Part shown: piece by piece, positions 16,588-23,905 of the stretch | Layout: the number at the start of each line of letters is the position of its first letter | Position numbering within the stretch: the first letter of the stretch is position 1 | Assembly: GCA_047602295.1 (NCBI GenBank) | Contig: JASGHP010000001.1 | Span: forward strand, 496,001-560,000 | Length of the DNA stretch: 64,000 bases | Direction: 5' to 3' | Source of the DNA: JACMLD01 sp047602295 | GTDB taxonomy: Bacteria; Bacteroidota; Bacteroidia; Chitinophagales; Chitinophagaceae | Made by a program: the position numbers and the translations under genes | Notes under the pieces: generated by a model | Database searches by the model: none | Seen by the model: only the letters and a program-made list of their open reading frames with translations | What the model was told of the DNA's origin: nothing

Positions 16588-18222
16588 TCAATTCAATCTC
16601 CGCGCCAGCGTAACCGCCTGCTTGTAATGTTTTGTTTTTCCCTGCAGGTTGAATACTTCAGATAATATTACATACACACCAATAGATAAACGATTGGCTT
16701 TATCATCTAATCCATCCCAGCGATAATAACCTTGCAGCCCGCAAAGTGCATTGCGTGTTAGGTAACGAACGGGCCTGCCGCTGGCATCAAAAATGGTGAT
16801 ATTGCAGGTATAACCCGGTTCTGAAAACTGATAATTGATGGTAAGAAAATCATCCAACCCGTCATTGTCGGGAGAGAATATGGTTGGCGTAGCACGCAAA
16901 TCCCCTGACGGCTGAATATCTATTTTAAATTGAGAATTTTGATAACCTGGTGTGCCATAGCCTGCACTGGTGGCTGCGGAATGCCAATTGGCGACATCTT
17001 GCGTCGGCTTGTTGTAATCAATTCTTTCCAATGCCACACCTTCCGGATTGTTTAGCAAAGCAAATTGCCAGTGTGCATCATAAGCAAGTTCGTCAATAAT
17101 ACCACTTTGGGCATTTAAGATTAATACGTCGCCTTTATCATCTGTCAAAGAAGGCATCGTACCAATGGCAACAAAAGCGTTTGGGTCTTTTGCTAAATAT
17201 TGTGTCTTTACTGCGAGCGGATCTGTTGTTATCACTGTATAATCGCCGGGAAAAAGCAACCTGCTATCTATACATATTTGTTTTAAAGAACCAATAACAC
17301 CGGCAGCAGATCTGTTAGCGATATAACAATCTTTTAAATCAATAATAGCATTGCTGCGATTGTACAACTCTACATAATCAACCCCATCTGGTTTTGGGTT
17401 GAATAAGATTTCATTAATAACAAGATCGTTATTACCCGCCACAGAAGATCGTCCAAACCTTGCCGTATGATAAGCACCAATGGCATTGCCTGCACAATCT
17501 GTAACATTGTTTACGGCAGCACTATAAATTTTATTTATGATGAATGGATCTGCAAAACGCAACTGCACTTTATCAAAGAAAGGCTCGATTGCAATGGCAG
17601 ATAAAGGCAGACTACTATTGCTGATAGAGTAATTAGCAATAGCAGCAGCTTTAGCACTGTCTAAAGGTTCATCAAATACCAATATAGCGGTAACGGAATC
17701 TGTTGTATACGCACTTAACAACATAGGTGGCTGATCATCTTTATTAATGCCATCAACAGAATTTTTCTTTCCCGGTGTGCCTCCTTTTGCATCAGTACTT
17801 GCAGTCCAGTTATTAAAACCGGTGCAGGGGTTTTTGCTGTCTATCATTTCTAATGTATAACCACCCTGGCTCTTTACCGGGTTTCTATACCAGTCTATAG
17901 AATAATTTACGGCATGAATAATCTTCCCTTCTTTTGAACGGATGTATAGTTGATCACCATCGTTATCCAGGCTGGGAAAACTGGTAACGCCGATGCAGGA
18001 TCCAAAAACATTAAGACTGCTAACAGCACTATTGGCGCAAACAATTACAAAGCTGTCTGGCTTCAACATAAAATTTGTGTTGATGGTAGCAAACCCGCTT
18101 GCATCGCCAATACGCCATCCATTAAGGTTGAATGTTTGTGTGGAGGTGTTGCGCAACTCGATAAACTCAACATTGGGAAGGCCTACGACGGGCGAGGGAT
18201 CAGCCATTATTTCATCAATCAC
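16588..18222 (-). CDS. Lamin-tail domain surface protein with gliding-type C-terminal domain; signal peptide frameshifted
   Basis: The 544-residue open frame contains two lamin-tail domains (about 1-150: VIDEIMADPSP ... FIELRNTS; about 265-425: LVINEILFNPKPDGVDYVELYNRS), an Ig-like segment between them (about 160-255) and a C-terminal FlgD/CHU_C-like domain (IFSPDNDGLDDFLTI ... YYRWDGLDDKAN) as in T9SS-exported Bacteroidota proteins. The frame can only start at a weak GTG (18222). Upstream, the codons in the same frame give IGLSSHAQIANAYDIV, the end of a signal peptide, while the matching start MKHKLTIVLIS lies one frame off, from ATG at 18301. One extra base near 18268-18274 explains this. 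As written, the product would not be exported. Confidence 0.8.
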   Translation of the reverse strand: MIDEIMADPSPVVGLPNVEFIELRNTSTQTFNLNGWRIGDASGFATINTNFMLKPDSFVIVCANSAVSSLNVFGSCIGVTSFPSLDNDGDQLYIRSKEGKIIHAVNYSIDWYRNPVKSQGGYTLEMIDSKNPCTGFNNWTASTDAKGGTPGKKNSVDGINKDDQPPMLLSAYTTDSVTAILVFDEPLDSAKAAAIANYSISNSSLPLSAIAIEPFFDKVQLRFADPFIINKIYSAAVNNVTDCAGNAIGAYHTARFGRSSVAGNNDLVINEILFNPKPDGVDYVELYNRSNAIIDLKDCYIANRSAAGVIGSLKQICIDSRLLFPGDYTVITTDPLAVKTQYLAKDPNAFVAIGTMPSLTDDKGDVLILNAQSGIIDELAYDAHWQFALLNNPEGVALERIDYNKPTQDVANWHSAATSAGYGTPGYQNSQFKIDIQPSGDLRATPTIFSPDNDGLDDFLTINYQFSEPGYTCNITIFDASGRPVRYLTRNALCGLQGYYRWDGLDDKANRLSIGVYVILSEVFNLQGKTKHYKQAVTLARRLN

Positions 18223-18375
18223 TATATCATATGCATTGGCAATTTGTGCATGTGAGCTTAAGCCAATCAGAGATCAAAACAATCGTTAGTTTATGCTTCA
18301 TATCAAGGTTTGCGGTAAGTTATCCTAATATGAAACCGCAGAAAAAACGGCAGCTATGTTTTTTCCGCAGAAAAT

Positions 18376-18407
18376 TTTGGTTTAATAAACATGCTGTATT
18401 ACTTTTG
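18376..18407 (+). promoter_or_regulatory. Promoter of the asd leader (-33 TTTG, -7 TACTTTTG)
   Basis: TTTG at 18376-18379 and TACTTTTG at 18400-18407 are separated by 20 nt, an excellent match to the Bacteroidota sigma-ABfr promoter. Transcription should begin near 18411-18414, about 12 nt before the leader-peptide ATG at 18425. Confidence 0.7.
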
Positions 18408-18424
18408 GCCCCGTGAAAATAACA

Positions 18425-18475
18425 ATGAAGCATACAAAGCGCATTAAGAAACATTCCGCAATGGGAGGTTATTGA
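18425..18475 (+). CDS. Putative leader peptide of the asd attenuator (16 residues)
   Basis: The ORF encodes MKHTKRIKKHSAMGGY and ends at TGA 18473-18475. Four of its first nine residues are lysine and it also holds Thr, Ile and Met, the end products of the aspartate pathway in which Asd acts. It starts about 12 nt after the predicted transcription start. Its codons 13-15 (ATG GGA GGT) overlap the sequence that can pair with the terminator's left arm, exactly as needed for ribosome-controlled attenuation. No protein evidence; the assignment rests on architecture. Confidence 0.6.
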   Translation: MKHTKRIKKHSAMGGY

Positions 18476-18532
18476 TTCGTTTTGTACGCTACAAGATATT
18501 CAGGGCCTTCCATAAACGGAGGGCCTTTTTTT
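18461..18532 (+). terminator. Attenuator: antiterminator/terminator pair upstream of asd
   Basis: Terminator: AGGGCCTTCC (18502-18511), loop ATAAAC, GGAGGGCCT (18518-18526), then a T-run to 18532. Antiterminator: ATGGGAGG (18461-18468, within the leader ORF) can pair over 8 bp with CCTTCCAT (18506-18513), which covers the terminator's left arm and loop, so the two structures exclude each other. A ribosome stalled at the Lys codons 18446-18451 would leave 18461-18468 free; one at the stop codon would cover it. Confidence 0.65.
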
Positions 18533-18604
18533 ATTCATCACCATTAAAAACAAAAACAGAAAACAACGGAATGCCCGTTACAACTGGTTGCTAAAAATTC
18601 AATT

Positions 18605-19603
18605 ATGAAACAATTAAAAGTTGCAGTAGTAGGTGCTACTGGCCTGGTAGGCACCAAAATGTTACAAGTATTGGCAGAGCGCAATTTCCCCGTGGGCGAT
18701 TTACTGCCCGTAGCCTCAGAAAGATCTGTTGGTAAGGAAGTAACATTTAAGGGCAAGCAATACAAGGTGGTTAGCATGACAGATGCTATTGCAGCAAAAC
18801 CAGAAGTAGCTATATTTTCTGCAGGTGGAAGCACTTCATTGGAATGGGCGCCAAAATTTGCAGCAGCAGGCATCACCGTTATAGACAACTCTTCTGCCTG
18901 GAAAATGGACCCCACAAAACCATTGGTAGTTCCTGAAATAAATGCAGATATTTTAACTACCAACGATAAGATTATTGCAAACCCCAATTGCTCTACTATA
19001 CAAATGGTGGTAGCATTAAATCCATTGCACCACAAATACAATATTAAACGTATTGTAGTATCTACTTACCAGAGTGTAACCGGTACTGGTGTAAAAGCGG
19101 TAACGCAATTGATGAATGAAAGAAAAGGCGTACAAGGCGAGATGGCGTATAAATATCCAATCGATCTAAACGTAATTCCGCAGATTGATGTGTTTACAGA
19201 CAATGGCTACACCAAAGAAGAAATGAAAATGGTGAATGAGACCAAAAAAATTATGCGTGATAACGACATCCGCGTAACAGCTACTACAGTGCGCATACCT
19301 GTAATGGGCGGCCACAGTGAATCTGTAAACGTAGAGTTCAGCAAAGATTTTGATTTGAATGAAGTGAAAGAATTATTGAAAGCTGCACCGGGTGTAGTGG
19401 TGGTAGATGATCTTCCAACGCAGCAATATCCTATGCCAATGGATGCACATGAAAAAGACGAAGTATTTGTAGGAAGATTGAGAAGAGATGAAACACAACC
19501 CAATACATTAAACATGTGGATTGTGAGCGATAACCTGCGCAAAGGCGCTGCAACAAACGCCATCCAGATTGCAGAATACCTGAACGGAAAAGGAATATTC
19601 TAA
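18605..19603 (+). CDS. asd: Aspartate-semialdehyde dehydrogenase
   Basis: A 332-residue enzyme that reduces aspartyl phosphate to aspartate semialdehyde with NADPH, the branch point to Lys/diaminopimelate, Thr, Ile and Met. The N-terminal dinucleotide-binding motif is VGATGLVGTKM (9-19), the nucleophile is Cys129 in NPNCSTIQ and the active-site His region is VMGGHSESV. Length is normal. It is transcribed alone, ending at a strong terminator, and is preceded by a leader ORF plus attenuator at 18425-18532, so expression is probably tuned by charged tRNA of an aspartate-family amino acid. Confidence 0.96.
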   Translation: MKQLKVAVVGATGLVGTKMLQVLAERNFPVGDLLPVASERSVGKEVTFKGKQYKVVSMTDAIAAKPEVAIFSAGGSTSLEWAPKFAAAGITVIDNSSAWKMDPTKPLVVPEINADILTTNDKIIANPNCSTIQMVVALNPLHHKYNIKRIVVSTYQSVTGTGVKAVTQLMNERKGVQGEMAYKYPIDLNVIPQIDVFTDNGYTKEEMKMVNETKKIMRDNDIRVTATTVRIPVMGGHSESVNVEFSKDFDLNEVKELLKAAPGVVVVDDLPTQQYPMPMDAHEKDEVFVGRLRRDETQPNTLNMWIVSDNLRKGAATNAIQIAEYLNGKGIF

Positions 19604-19623
19604 CTTTTAAATAACCTGAGCAT

Positions 19624-19666
19624 GGCAGCCCGGAGCAATTCATTTTGTTTTTGGGCTGCCTTTTTT
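19624..19666 (+). terminator. Terminator of asd
   Basis: GGCAGCCC (19624-19631) and GGGCTGCC (19653-19660) form a perfect 8-bp stem followed by TTTTTTA. Confidence 0.75.
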
Positions 19667-19715
19667 ATTTGTCTATTGAAAAACAATTGGGGAATTTCGA
19701 ATTAATCTAAAAATC

Positions 19716-20510
19716 TTACTCCTCAAACAATATCCTGCTCCATTTCTCCGGCAAATGTGTATCATAAATATCGTGACTGTTTAAAGCCATTGCGGGATGT
19801 GGCATAACTTCTTTGCCACCCGACATTAGTTTTTGAAACCTGCCCAGGAACATATTCCATACATCACTATTTGCGGGTGGAATAGATCTTCCATTGGCCA
19901 GCAATTGCAGGCTGCTCCAGGGAATGGCAATCTCCAGGTTCCAGCCTTTGTCTATATCTGTATGATTGTTTAAAGTGCCTTCTAATTGCACAGCGGTTTG
20001 CAGTCCTTTCATATCAAAATTGGTAAAGGCCCAGCGTATGCCACGGGGATGTGTGCCTTTCCAGAAGCTGGCGCCGCTGCGGTCGTAATCGCCGCCAAAA
20101 GTATAAGCCTGTTGATGATGTACATCAAACTGCGGAATATCAAACTTACTTCCTTTTGTATAGGCGTCTTTCCAAATGAAAAATACTTCGTAAATGGTAT
20201 TAGCGGCGTTTACTTCCAGTTCGTAATAGCAATCGCCGCCGTCTATAAAAACTTCCAAATCGTTTTCAAGAAAAACAATACTATCTCTTTCTGTTTGTAT
20301 AGCTTCTAAAAAAGGTTCTTCTGCTTTAAAGGCAATGTATAAATGTTCGCTATTCCAAAGCAACGCTGTCTGCGTATTATACATGCCGGCCTGCCCGCTT
20401 ACCATGTCTACAAAGCGCTTGCTCCATGTAGCGTTTTGCCAAACGGATTTATAGATATTGCCGTCTATAGTAATGGAAGAAGAAGTTTTTTTAGCAATAT
20501 AATCTTGCAT
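19716..20510 (-). CDS. CBM9-like carbohydrate-binding (DOMON-type) protein
   Basis: A 264-residue beta-sandwich protein of the carbohydrate-binding family 9-like type. Typical elements: ITIDGNIYKSVWQNATWS near the N-terminus, TALLWNSEHLYIAFKAEEP, ENDLEVFIDGG with its acidic cluster, YYELEVNAANTIYEVFF and WNLEIAIPWSSL. No signal peptide is visible, which is unusual for a polysaccharide-binding protein and may mean a cytoplasmic role. It follows the deoxyhypusine-synthase-like gene on the same strand across a 189-bp spacer made of a word-type inverted repeat. The specific ligand is unknown. Confidence 0.78.
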   Translation of the reverse strand: MQDYIAKKTSSSITIDGNIYKSVWQNATWSKRFVDMVSGQAGMYNTQTALLWNSEHLYIAFKAEEPFLEAIQTERDSIVFLENDLEVFIDGGDCYYELEVNAANTIYEVFFIWKDAYTKGSKFDIPQFDVHHQQAYTFGGDYDRSGASFWKGTHPRGIRWAFTNFDMKGLQTAVQLEGTLNNHTDIDKGWNLEIAIPWSSLQLLANGRSIPPANSDVWNMFLGRFQKLMSGGKEVMPHPAMALNSHDIYDTHLPEKWSRILFEE

Positions 20511-20523
20511 ATGGCTAATGTTA

Positions 20524-20696
20524 GATGTCTGATGTCGGATGTGATGATGTCTGATATCTTTCTAGGCTGTCTTCAAAAGCTGATGAACTCTTTGCTATAT
20601 AAAAGTAGGATGTCTGATTTGTTTTCCTGGAAGTTTAAACAAATACAATTTCTTCCAATAAAACACATCAGACATCACAAAATCAGTCATCAGAGA
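20524..20696. repeat. Word-type inverted-repeat element (ATGTCTGATGT words)
   Basis: The left arm (20524-20558) contains GATGTCTGATGTCGGATGTG and GATGATGTCTGATAT; the right arm (20663-20696) contains its inverse, ACATCAGACATCACAAAATC and AGTCATCAGAG. A third word lies in the spacer (GGATGTCTGATTTG, 20609-20622). The right arm ends 3 bp from the stop codon of the minus-strand gene at 20700, and the left arm begins 13 bp from the start codon of the next gene. The same words recur at 38740-38770. Confidence 0.75.
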
Positions 20697-20699
20697 TTC

Positions 20700-21674
20700 T
20701 TACCACCCAAGTATCCACGCAAAAATCAACGGCGCAACAATTGTTGCATCACTCTCTACAATAAACTTTGGTGTATGAATGTCTAGCTTGCCCCAGGTAA
20801 TTTTTTCGTTTGGCACAGCGCCACTGTATGAACCGTAAGAAGTAGTAGAGTCTGATATCTGGCAGAAATAACTCCAGAAAGGAACATCATGCCATTCAAG
20901 ATCCTGGTACATCATCGGCACAACGCAAATAGGGAAGTCGCCAGCAATGCCACCACCAATCTGGAAAAAGCCTACGCCTTTGCCGGAAGAGTTGTTGCGA
21001 TACCAATCGCTTAACCAAACCATGTATTCAATACCACTTTTCATAGTAGTGGCCTTCAATTCATTTTTTATAACGTAAGAAGCGAAGATGTTTCCCATGG
21101 TGCTGTCCTCCCAACCTGGCACTACAATAGGAATATTTTTTTGTGCGGCGGCCAGCATCCAACTGTTTTTAGGATCAATTTCATAATACTGTTCCAGCAC
21201 TCCGCTTAGCAACATTTTGTACATAAACTCGTGCGGAAAATATCTTTCACCTTTTGCATCGGCATCTTTCCATATTTTATGAATGTGCTGTTGCAACCTT
21301 CTGAATGCTTCTTCTTCTGGTATGCAGGTATCCGTTACACGGTTATAATGATTTTCCAACAGGTCCCATTCTTCCTGTGGGCTCAGGTCTCTGTAATTAG
21401 GAACCCTTTTATAGTGACTATGCGCAACAAGGTTCATGATGTCTTCTTCCAGGTTGGCGCCGGTGCAACTAATAATAGCAATCTTATCCTGGCGTATCAT
21501 TTCTGCCAGCGATAAACCCAACTCCGCAGTACTCATTGCTCCTGCAAGCGTAACCATCATCTTGCCTCCTTCCAGCAAATGTGTTTCATAACCTTTGGCG
21601 GCATCCATTAATGCAGCAGCATTAAAATGGCGATAATGATGTTCTATAAAATTAGAAACAGGACCCTTGCTCAT
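20700..21674 (-). CDS. Deoxyhypusine synthase-like protein (homospermidine synthase SpeY type?)
   Basis: A 324-residue DHS-family enzyme. The catalytic lysine is Lys296 in EKITWGKLD, matching the SWGK motif of deoxyhypusine synthases; the NAD-binding region includes TLAGAMSTAELG and ISCTGANLEED, and GGGIAGDFP is also conserved. Bacteria lack the eIF5A substrate, and characterised bacterial homologues make homospermidine or related polyamines, so a polyamine aminobutyltransferase role is the best guess. A -7 box (TATTTTTG) lies about 23 nt upstream of the start. It is the first gene of a two-gene strand run with the CBM9-like gene. Confidence 0.85.
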   Translation of the reverse strand: MSKGPVSNFIEHHYRHFNAAALMDAAKGYETHLLEGGKMMVTLAGAMSTAELGLSLAEMIRQDKIAIISCTGANLEEDIMNLVAHSHYKRVPNYRDLSPQEEWDLLENHYNRVTDTCIPEEEAFRRLQQHIHKIWKDADAKGERYFPHEFMYKMLLSGVLEQYYEIDPKNSWMLAAAQKNIPIVVPGWEDSTMGNIFASYVIKNELKATTMKSGIEYMVWLSDWYRNNSSGKGVGFFQIGGGIAGDFPICVVPMMYQDLEWHDVPFWSYFCQISDSTTSYGSYSGAVPNEKITWGKLDIHTPKFIVESDATIVAPLIFAWILGW

Positions 21675-21919
21675 ATGTACTTATTTAAATTTGCGCAAAA
21701 ATAACATAATTAAACATTATCAGCCTTGCGGGTATTTCAATAGTTTGTTATGATTTTTTTGCTATCATTTTCAGTATTACAATATAAAAGCATGCGTAAA
21801 TAATACCTCATATGCAGCTTTTATGCAGTGGTATAAACTTTGCATTAAAAGATCTGTAAAAATAGGTTAACCCGATAAGTTCCGTGTTTGACCTAATGCC
21901 AACTTGCCCTCAATTGGTT

Positions 21920-21927
21920 TATCTTTG
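21920..21927 (+). promoter_or_regulatory. -7 promoter element of the fatty-acid hydroxylase gene
   Basis: TATCTTTG matches TAnnTTTG, 18 nt before the ATG at 21946. Its position excludes an in-frame TTG start at 21904. The remainder of the 271-bp divergent spacer from 21675 is AT-rich with no other clear feature. Confidence 0.55.
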
Positions 21928-21945
21928 TTTAGCAAAAAAGGATGT

Positions 21946-22605
21946 ATGAAGTTTCAGAAAATTCACAATAAAGGTCAGGCACGTCTATTCAGAAATCAGT
22001 ATCTGGAAATGCTTACCAAAACACATCCGCTTGTAATTTGGGGCATGTACCTGCCTGCTATTATTTTTTCGTTGTACTATAGCGCTACCAAAATTGATTT
22101 TACTTTTTCTTATATAGTATTGGTATTTTTTTCAGGTATGATTTCCTGGACGCTGTTTGAATACCTGATGCACCGTTTTGCATTTCATTATGTAGCGCAT
22201 AGTCCCCGTGCGCAGCGCATTGTGTATGTATTGCATGCAAATCATCACGAATACCCTCGCGATAAAGAGCGTCTTTTTATGCCGCCTGCACCCAGTTTTA
22301 TATTGGCTTGTGTTGTTTTTTCCTTACAATACCTTGTGCTGAGAGATAATGTGTTTATGTTTTTCCCTGGGTTTTTACTGGGCTATCTTATGTATGGCAC
22401 TATGCACTATGCTATACACGCCTGGAATCCGCCGTTTAAATGGATGAAACCGCTCTGGCGCAACCATCACCTGCACCATTATAAAGAACAGGAAAAAGGT
22501 TTTGGTGTAAGTACCACTATCTGGGACAGGATATTCGGAACCATGTTTGATCTTAAGAAAGAAAAAGAAGATAAAGAGAAGGTAAAAGATCTTATGTTTA
22601 AATAA
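21946..22605 (+). CDS. Sterol desaturase / fatty acid 2-hydroxylase family protein
   Basis: A 219-residue, about four-helix membrane di-iron hydroxylase. The histidine clusters are HRFAFH, HANHHEY, HYAIH and NHHLHHY, as in fatty acid hydroxylases (FA_hydroxylase). In sphingolipid-making Bacteroidota such enzymes are good candidates for 2-hydroxylation of the N-acyl chain of ceramides, but the substrate is inference. Start at 21946 (MKFQKIHNKGQARLFRN) is supported by the promoter at 21920. The C-terminus is a short charged tail (LKKEKEDKEKVKDLMFK). A terminator follows directly. Confidence 0.88.
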   Translation: MKFQKIHNKGQARLFRNQYLEMLTKTHPLVIWGMYLPAIIFSLYYSATKIDFTFSYIVLVFFSGMISWTLFEYLMHRFAFHYVAHSPRAQRIVYVLHANHHEYPRDKERLFMPPAPSFILACVVFSLQYLVLRDNVFMFFPGFLLGYLMYGTMHYAIHAWNPPFKWMKPLWRNHHLHHYKEQEKGFGVSTTIWDRIFGTMFDLKKEKEDKEKVKDLMFK

Positions 22606-22610
22606 TTGCA

Positions 22611-22635
22611 GGGGCGAAAATTTTCGCCCTTTTTC
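22611..22635 (+). terminator. Terminator of the fatty-acid hydroxylase gene
   Basis: GGGCGAAAA (22612-22620) directly followed by TTTTCGCCC (22621-22629) and a T-tract, beginning 6 bp after the stop codon. Confidence 0.7.
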
Positions 22636-22740
22636 TTTTTTATACCAGCAGTATTGTTGTGAGGCATCTTAGCATAAATAAAAGATGCTGTCTTCTGTGT
22701 CAGCTCCTTCATTCTTTGTAAGAAACATACAAGAAACCAA

Positions 22741-22748
22741 TAACTTTG
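22741..22748 (+). promoter_or_regulatory. -7 promoter element of ctaA
   Basis: TAACTTTG matches TAnnTTTG, 7 nt before the ATG at 22756: a predicted leaderless or very short leader. Confidence 0.5.
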
Positions 22749-22755
22749 CCCCGCT

Positions 22756-23820
22756 ATGACAAACTCTCTGGCCAAAGGGCAAAAAGCAGTGGCAATATGG
22801 ATATACATAGGCGTGGCAATGCTTATAATACAAGTAATACTAGGCGGCATTACGCGTCTTACAGGTTCTGGCCTTTCTATTACAGAATGGAAAGTGTTGC
22901 AGGGGGCTCTTCCGCCTTTGAACGAACAGCAATGGGTAACAGCTTTTGAAAAATATAAACAGACGCCGCAATTTCTGTTGTTAAACACCGATTTCTCTCT
23001 CAGCAATTATAAATTCATTTATTTCTGGGAATGGTTTCACCGGGAATGGGCAAGACTTATTGCTGTTGTATTTGTTGTTGGTTTTATATACCTGCTGATA
23101 AAAAAATACCTGAAGCCGGCAATGATAAAGCCCTTGTTGATTTTGTTTTTACTTGGCGCCATGCAGGGGGCTATTGGCTGGATAATGGTAAAGAGCGGTT
23201 TAACAGACGATATGGTGTATGTAAAGCCTGTAAAACTGGCGTTGCATTTTGTATTTGCGCTTATACTTATCTGTTATGCCTGGTGGTATGCTTTGGAATT
23301 GTCTGTACCAGCTGCGCAAGTCATAAGAAATAATACACTGCGCCGATATAACTGGTTCATTCTTGTTGTATTGTTTTTCCAGCTTATTTATGGAGCATTA
23401 ATGGCAGGTCATAAGGCTGCTACCGCTGCACCAACGTGGCCAACTATTAACGGAACCTGGTGGCCCAATGATTTATTTACGCCTGCTGTAAATTTTGTAG
23501 AGAGCAAGATTACCGTACATTTTATTCATCGTGGATTGGCTTACCTGCTTGTATTGCTAACTATTTTTTGGACAATAAAAGCATTTAAAACCAGCGCTAA
23601 TAATACTTTTATTGCCAAAACAAAATGGATGCCTATACTGCTTATTGTATTGCAGGCGGTACTTGGCATCTGCACTGTACTTAGCAGCCCATTTATAGTT
23701 CCCAATCATTGGGTTAGTTTCGATTGGCTGGCACAATTTCACCAGGTTATAGCACTTATATACCTGCTAACAATGGTGTGGATGTTATATATTGTTCGGC
23801 CAGTAAAAGGAGTTGTATAA
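22756..23820 (+). CDS. ctaA: Heme A synthase (COX15/CtaA family)
   Basis: A 354-residue, eight-helix inner-membrane enzyme that oxidises the C8 methyl group of heme O to give heme A for aa3-type oxidases. Landmarks: GGITRLTGSGLSITEWKVLQG in the first helix pair, the heme-liganding histidines in FWEWFHREWAR, VKLALHFVFAL, ITVHFIHRGLAY and LAQFHQVIALIY. The architecture with TWPTINGTWWPNDL between the halves is the type 2, COX15-like form. No cytochrome oxidase genes are next to it; the bd oxidase genes at 45-47 kb do not need heme A. Confidence 0.93.
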   Translation: MTNSLAKGQKAVAIWIYIGVAMLIIQVILGGITRLTGSGLSITEWKVLQGALPPLNEQQWVTAFEKYKQTPQFLLLNTDFSLSNYKFIYFWEWFHREWARLIAVVFVVGFIYLLIKKYLKPAMIKPLLILFLLGAMQGAIGWIMVKSGLTDDMVYVKPVKLALHFVFALILICYAWWYALELSVPAAQVIRNNTLRRYNWFILVVLFFQLIYGALMAGHKAATAAPTWPTINGTWWPNDLFTPAVNFVESKITVHFIHRGLAYLLVLLTIFWTIKAFKTSANNTFIAKTKWMPILLIVLQAVLGICTVLSSPFIVPNHWVSFDWLAQFHQVIALIYLLTMVWMLYIVRPVKGVV

Positions 23821-23905
23821 ATTTTATTAAAAGATGAATACAGCTATAAAAGCTGCTTTCTTTTACCGCTAAATTTTTGTACTTTACTTTTTCTTATAAC
23901 TTACC

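Noticed and set aside
18544..19041. A 165-codon open frame antisense to asd
   Set aside because: It mirrors conserved asd codons and shows no domain, promoter or start context of its own.
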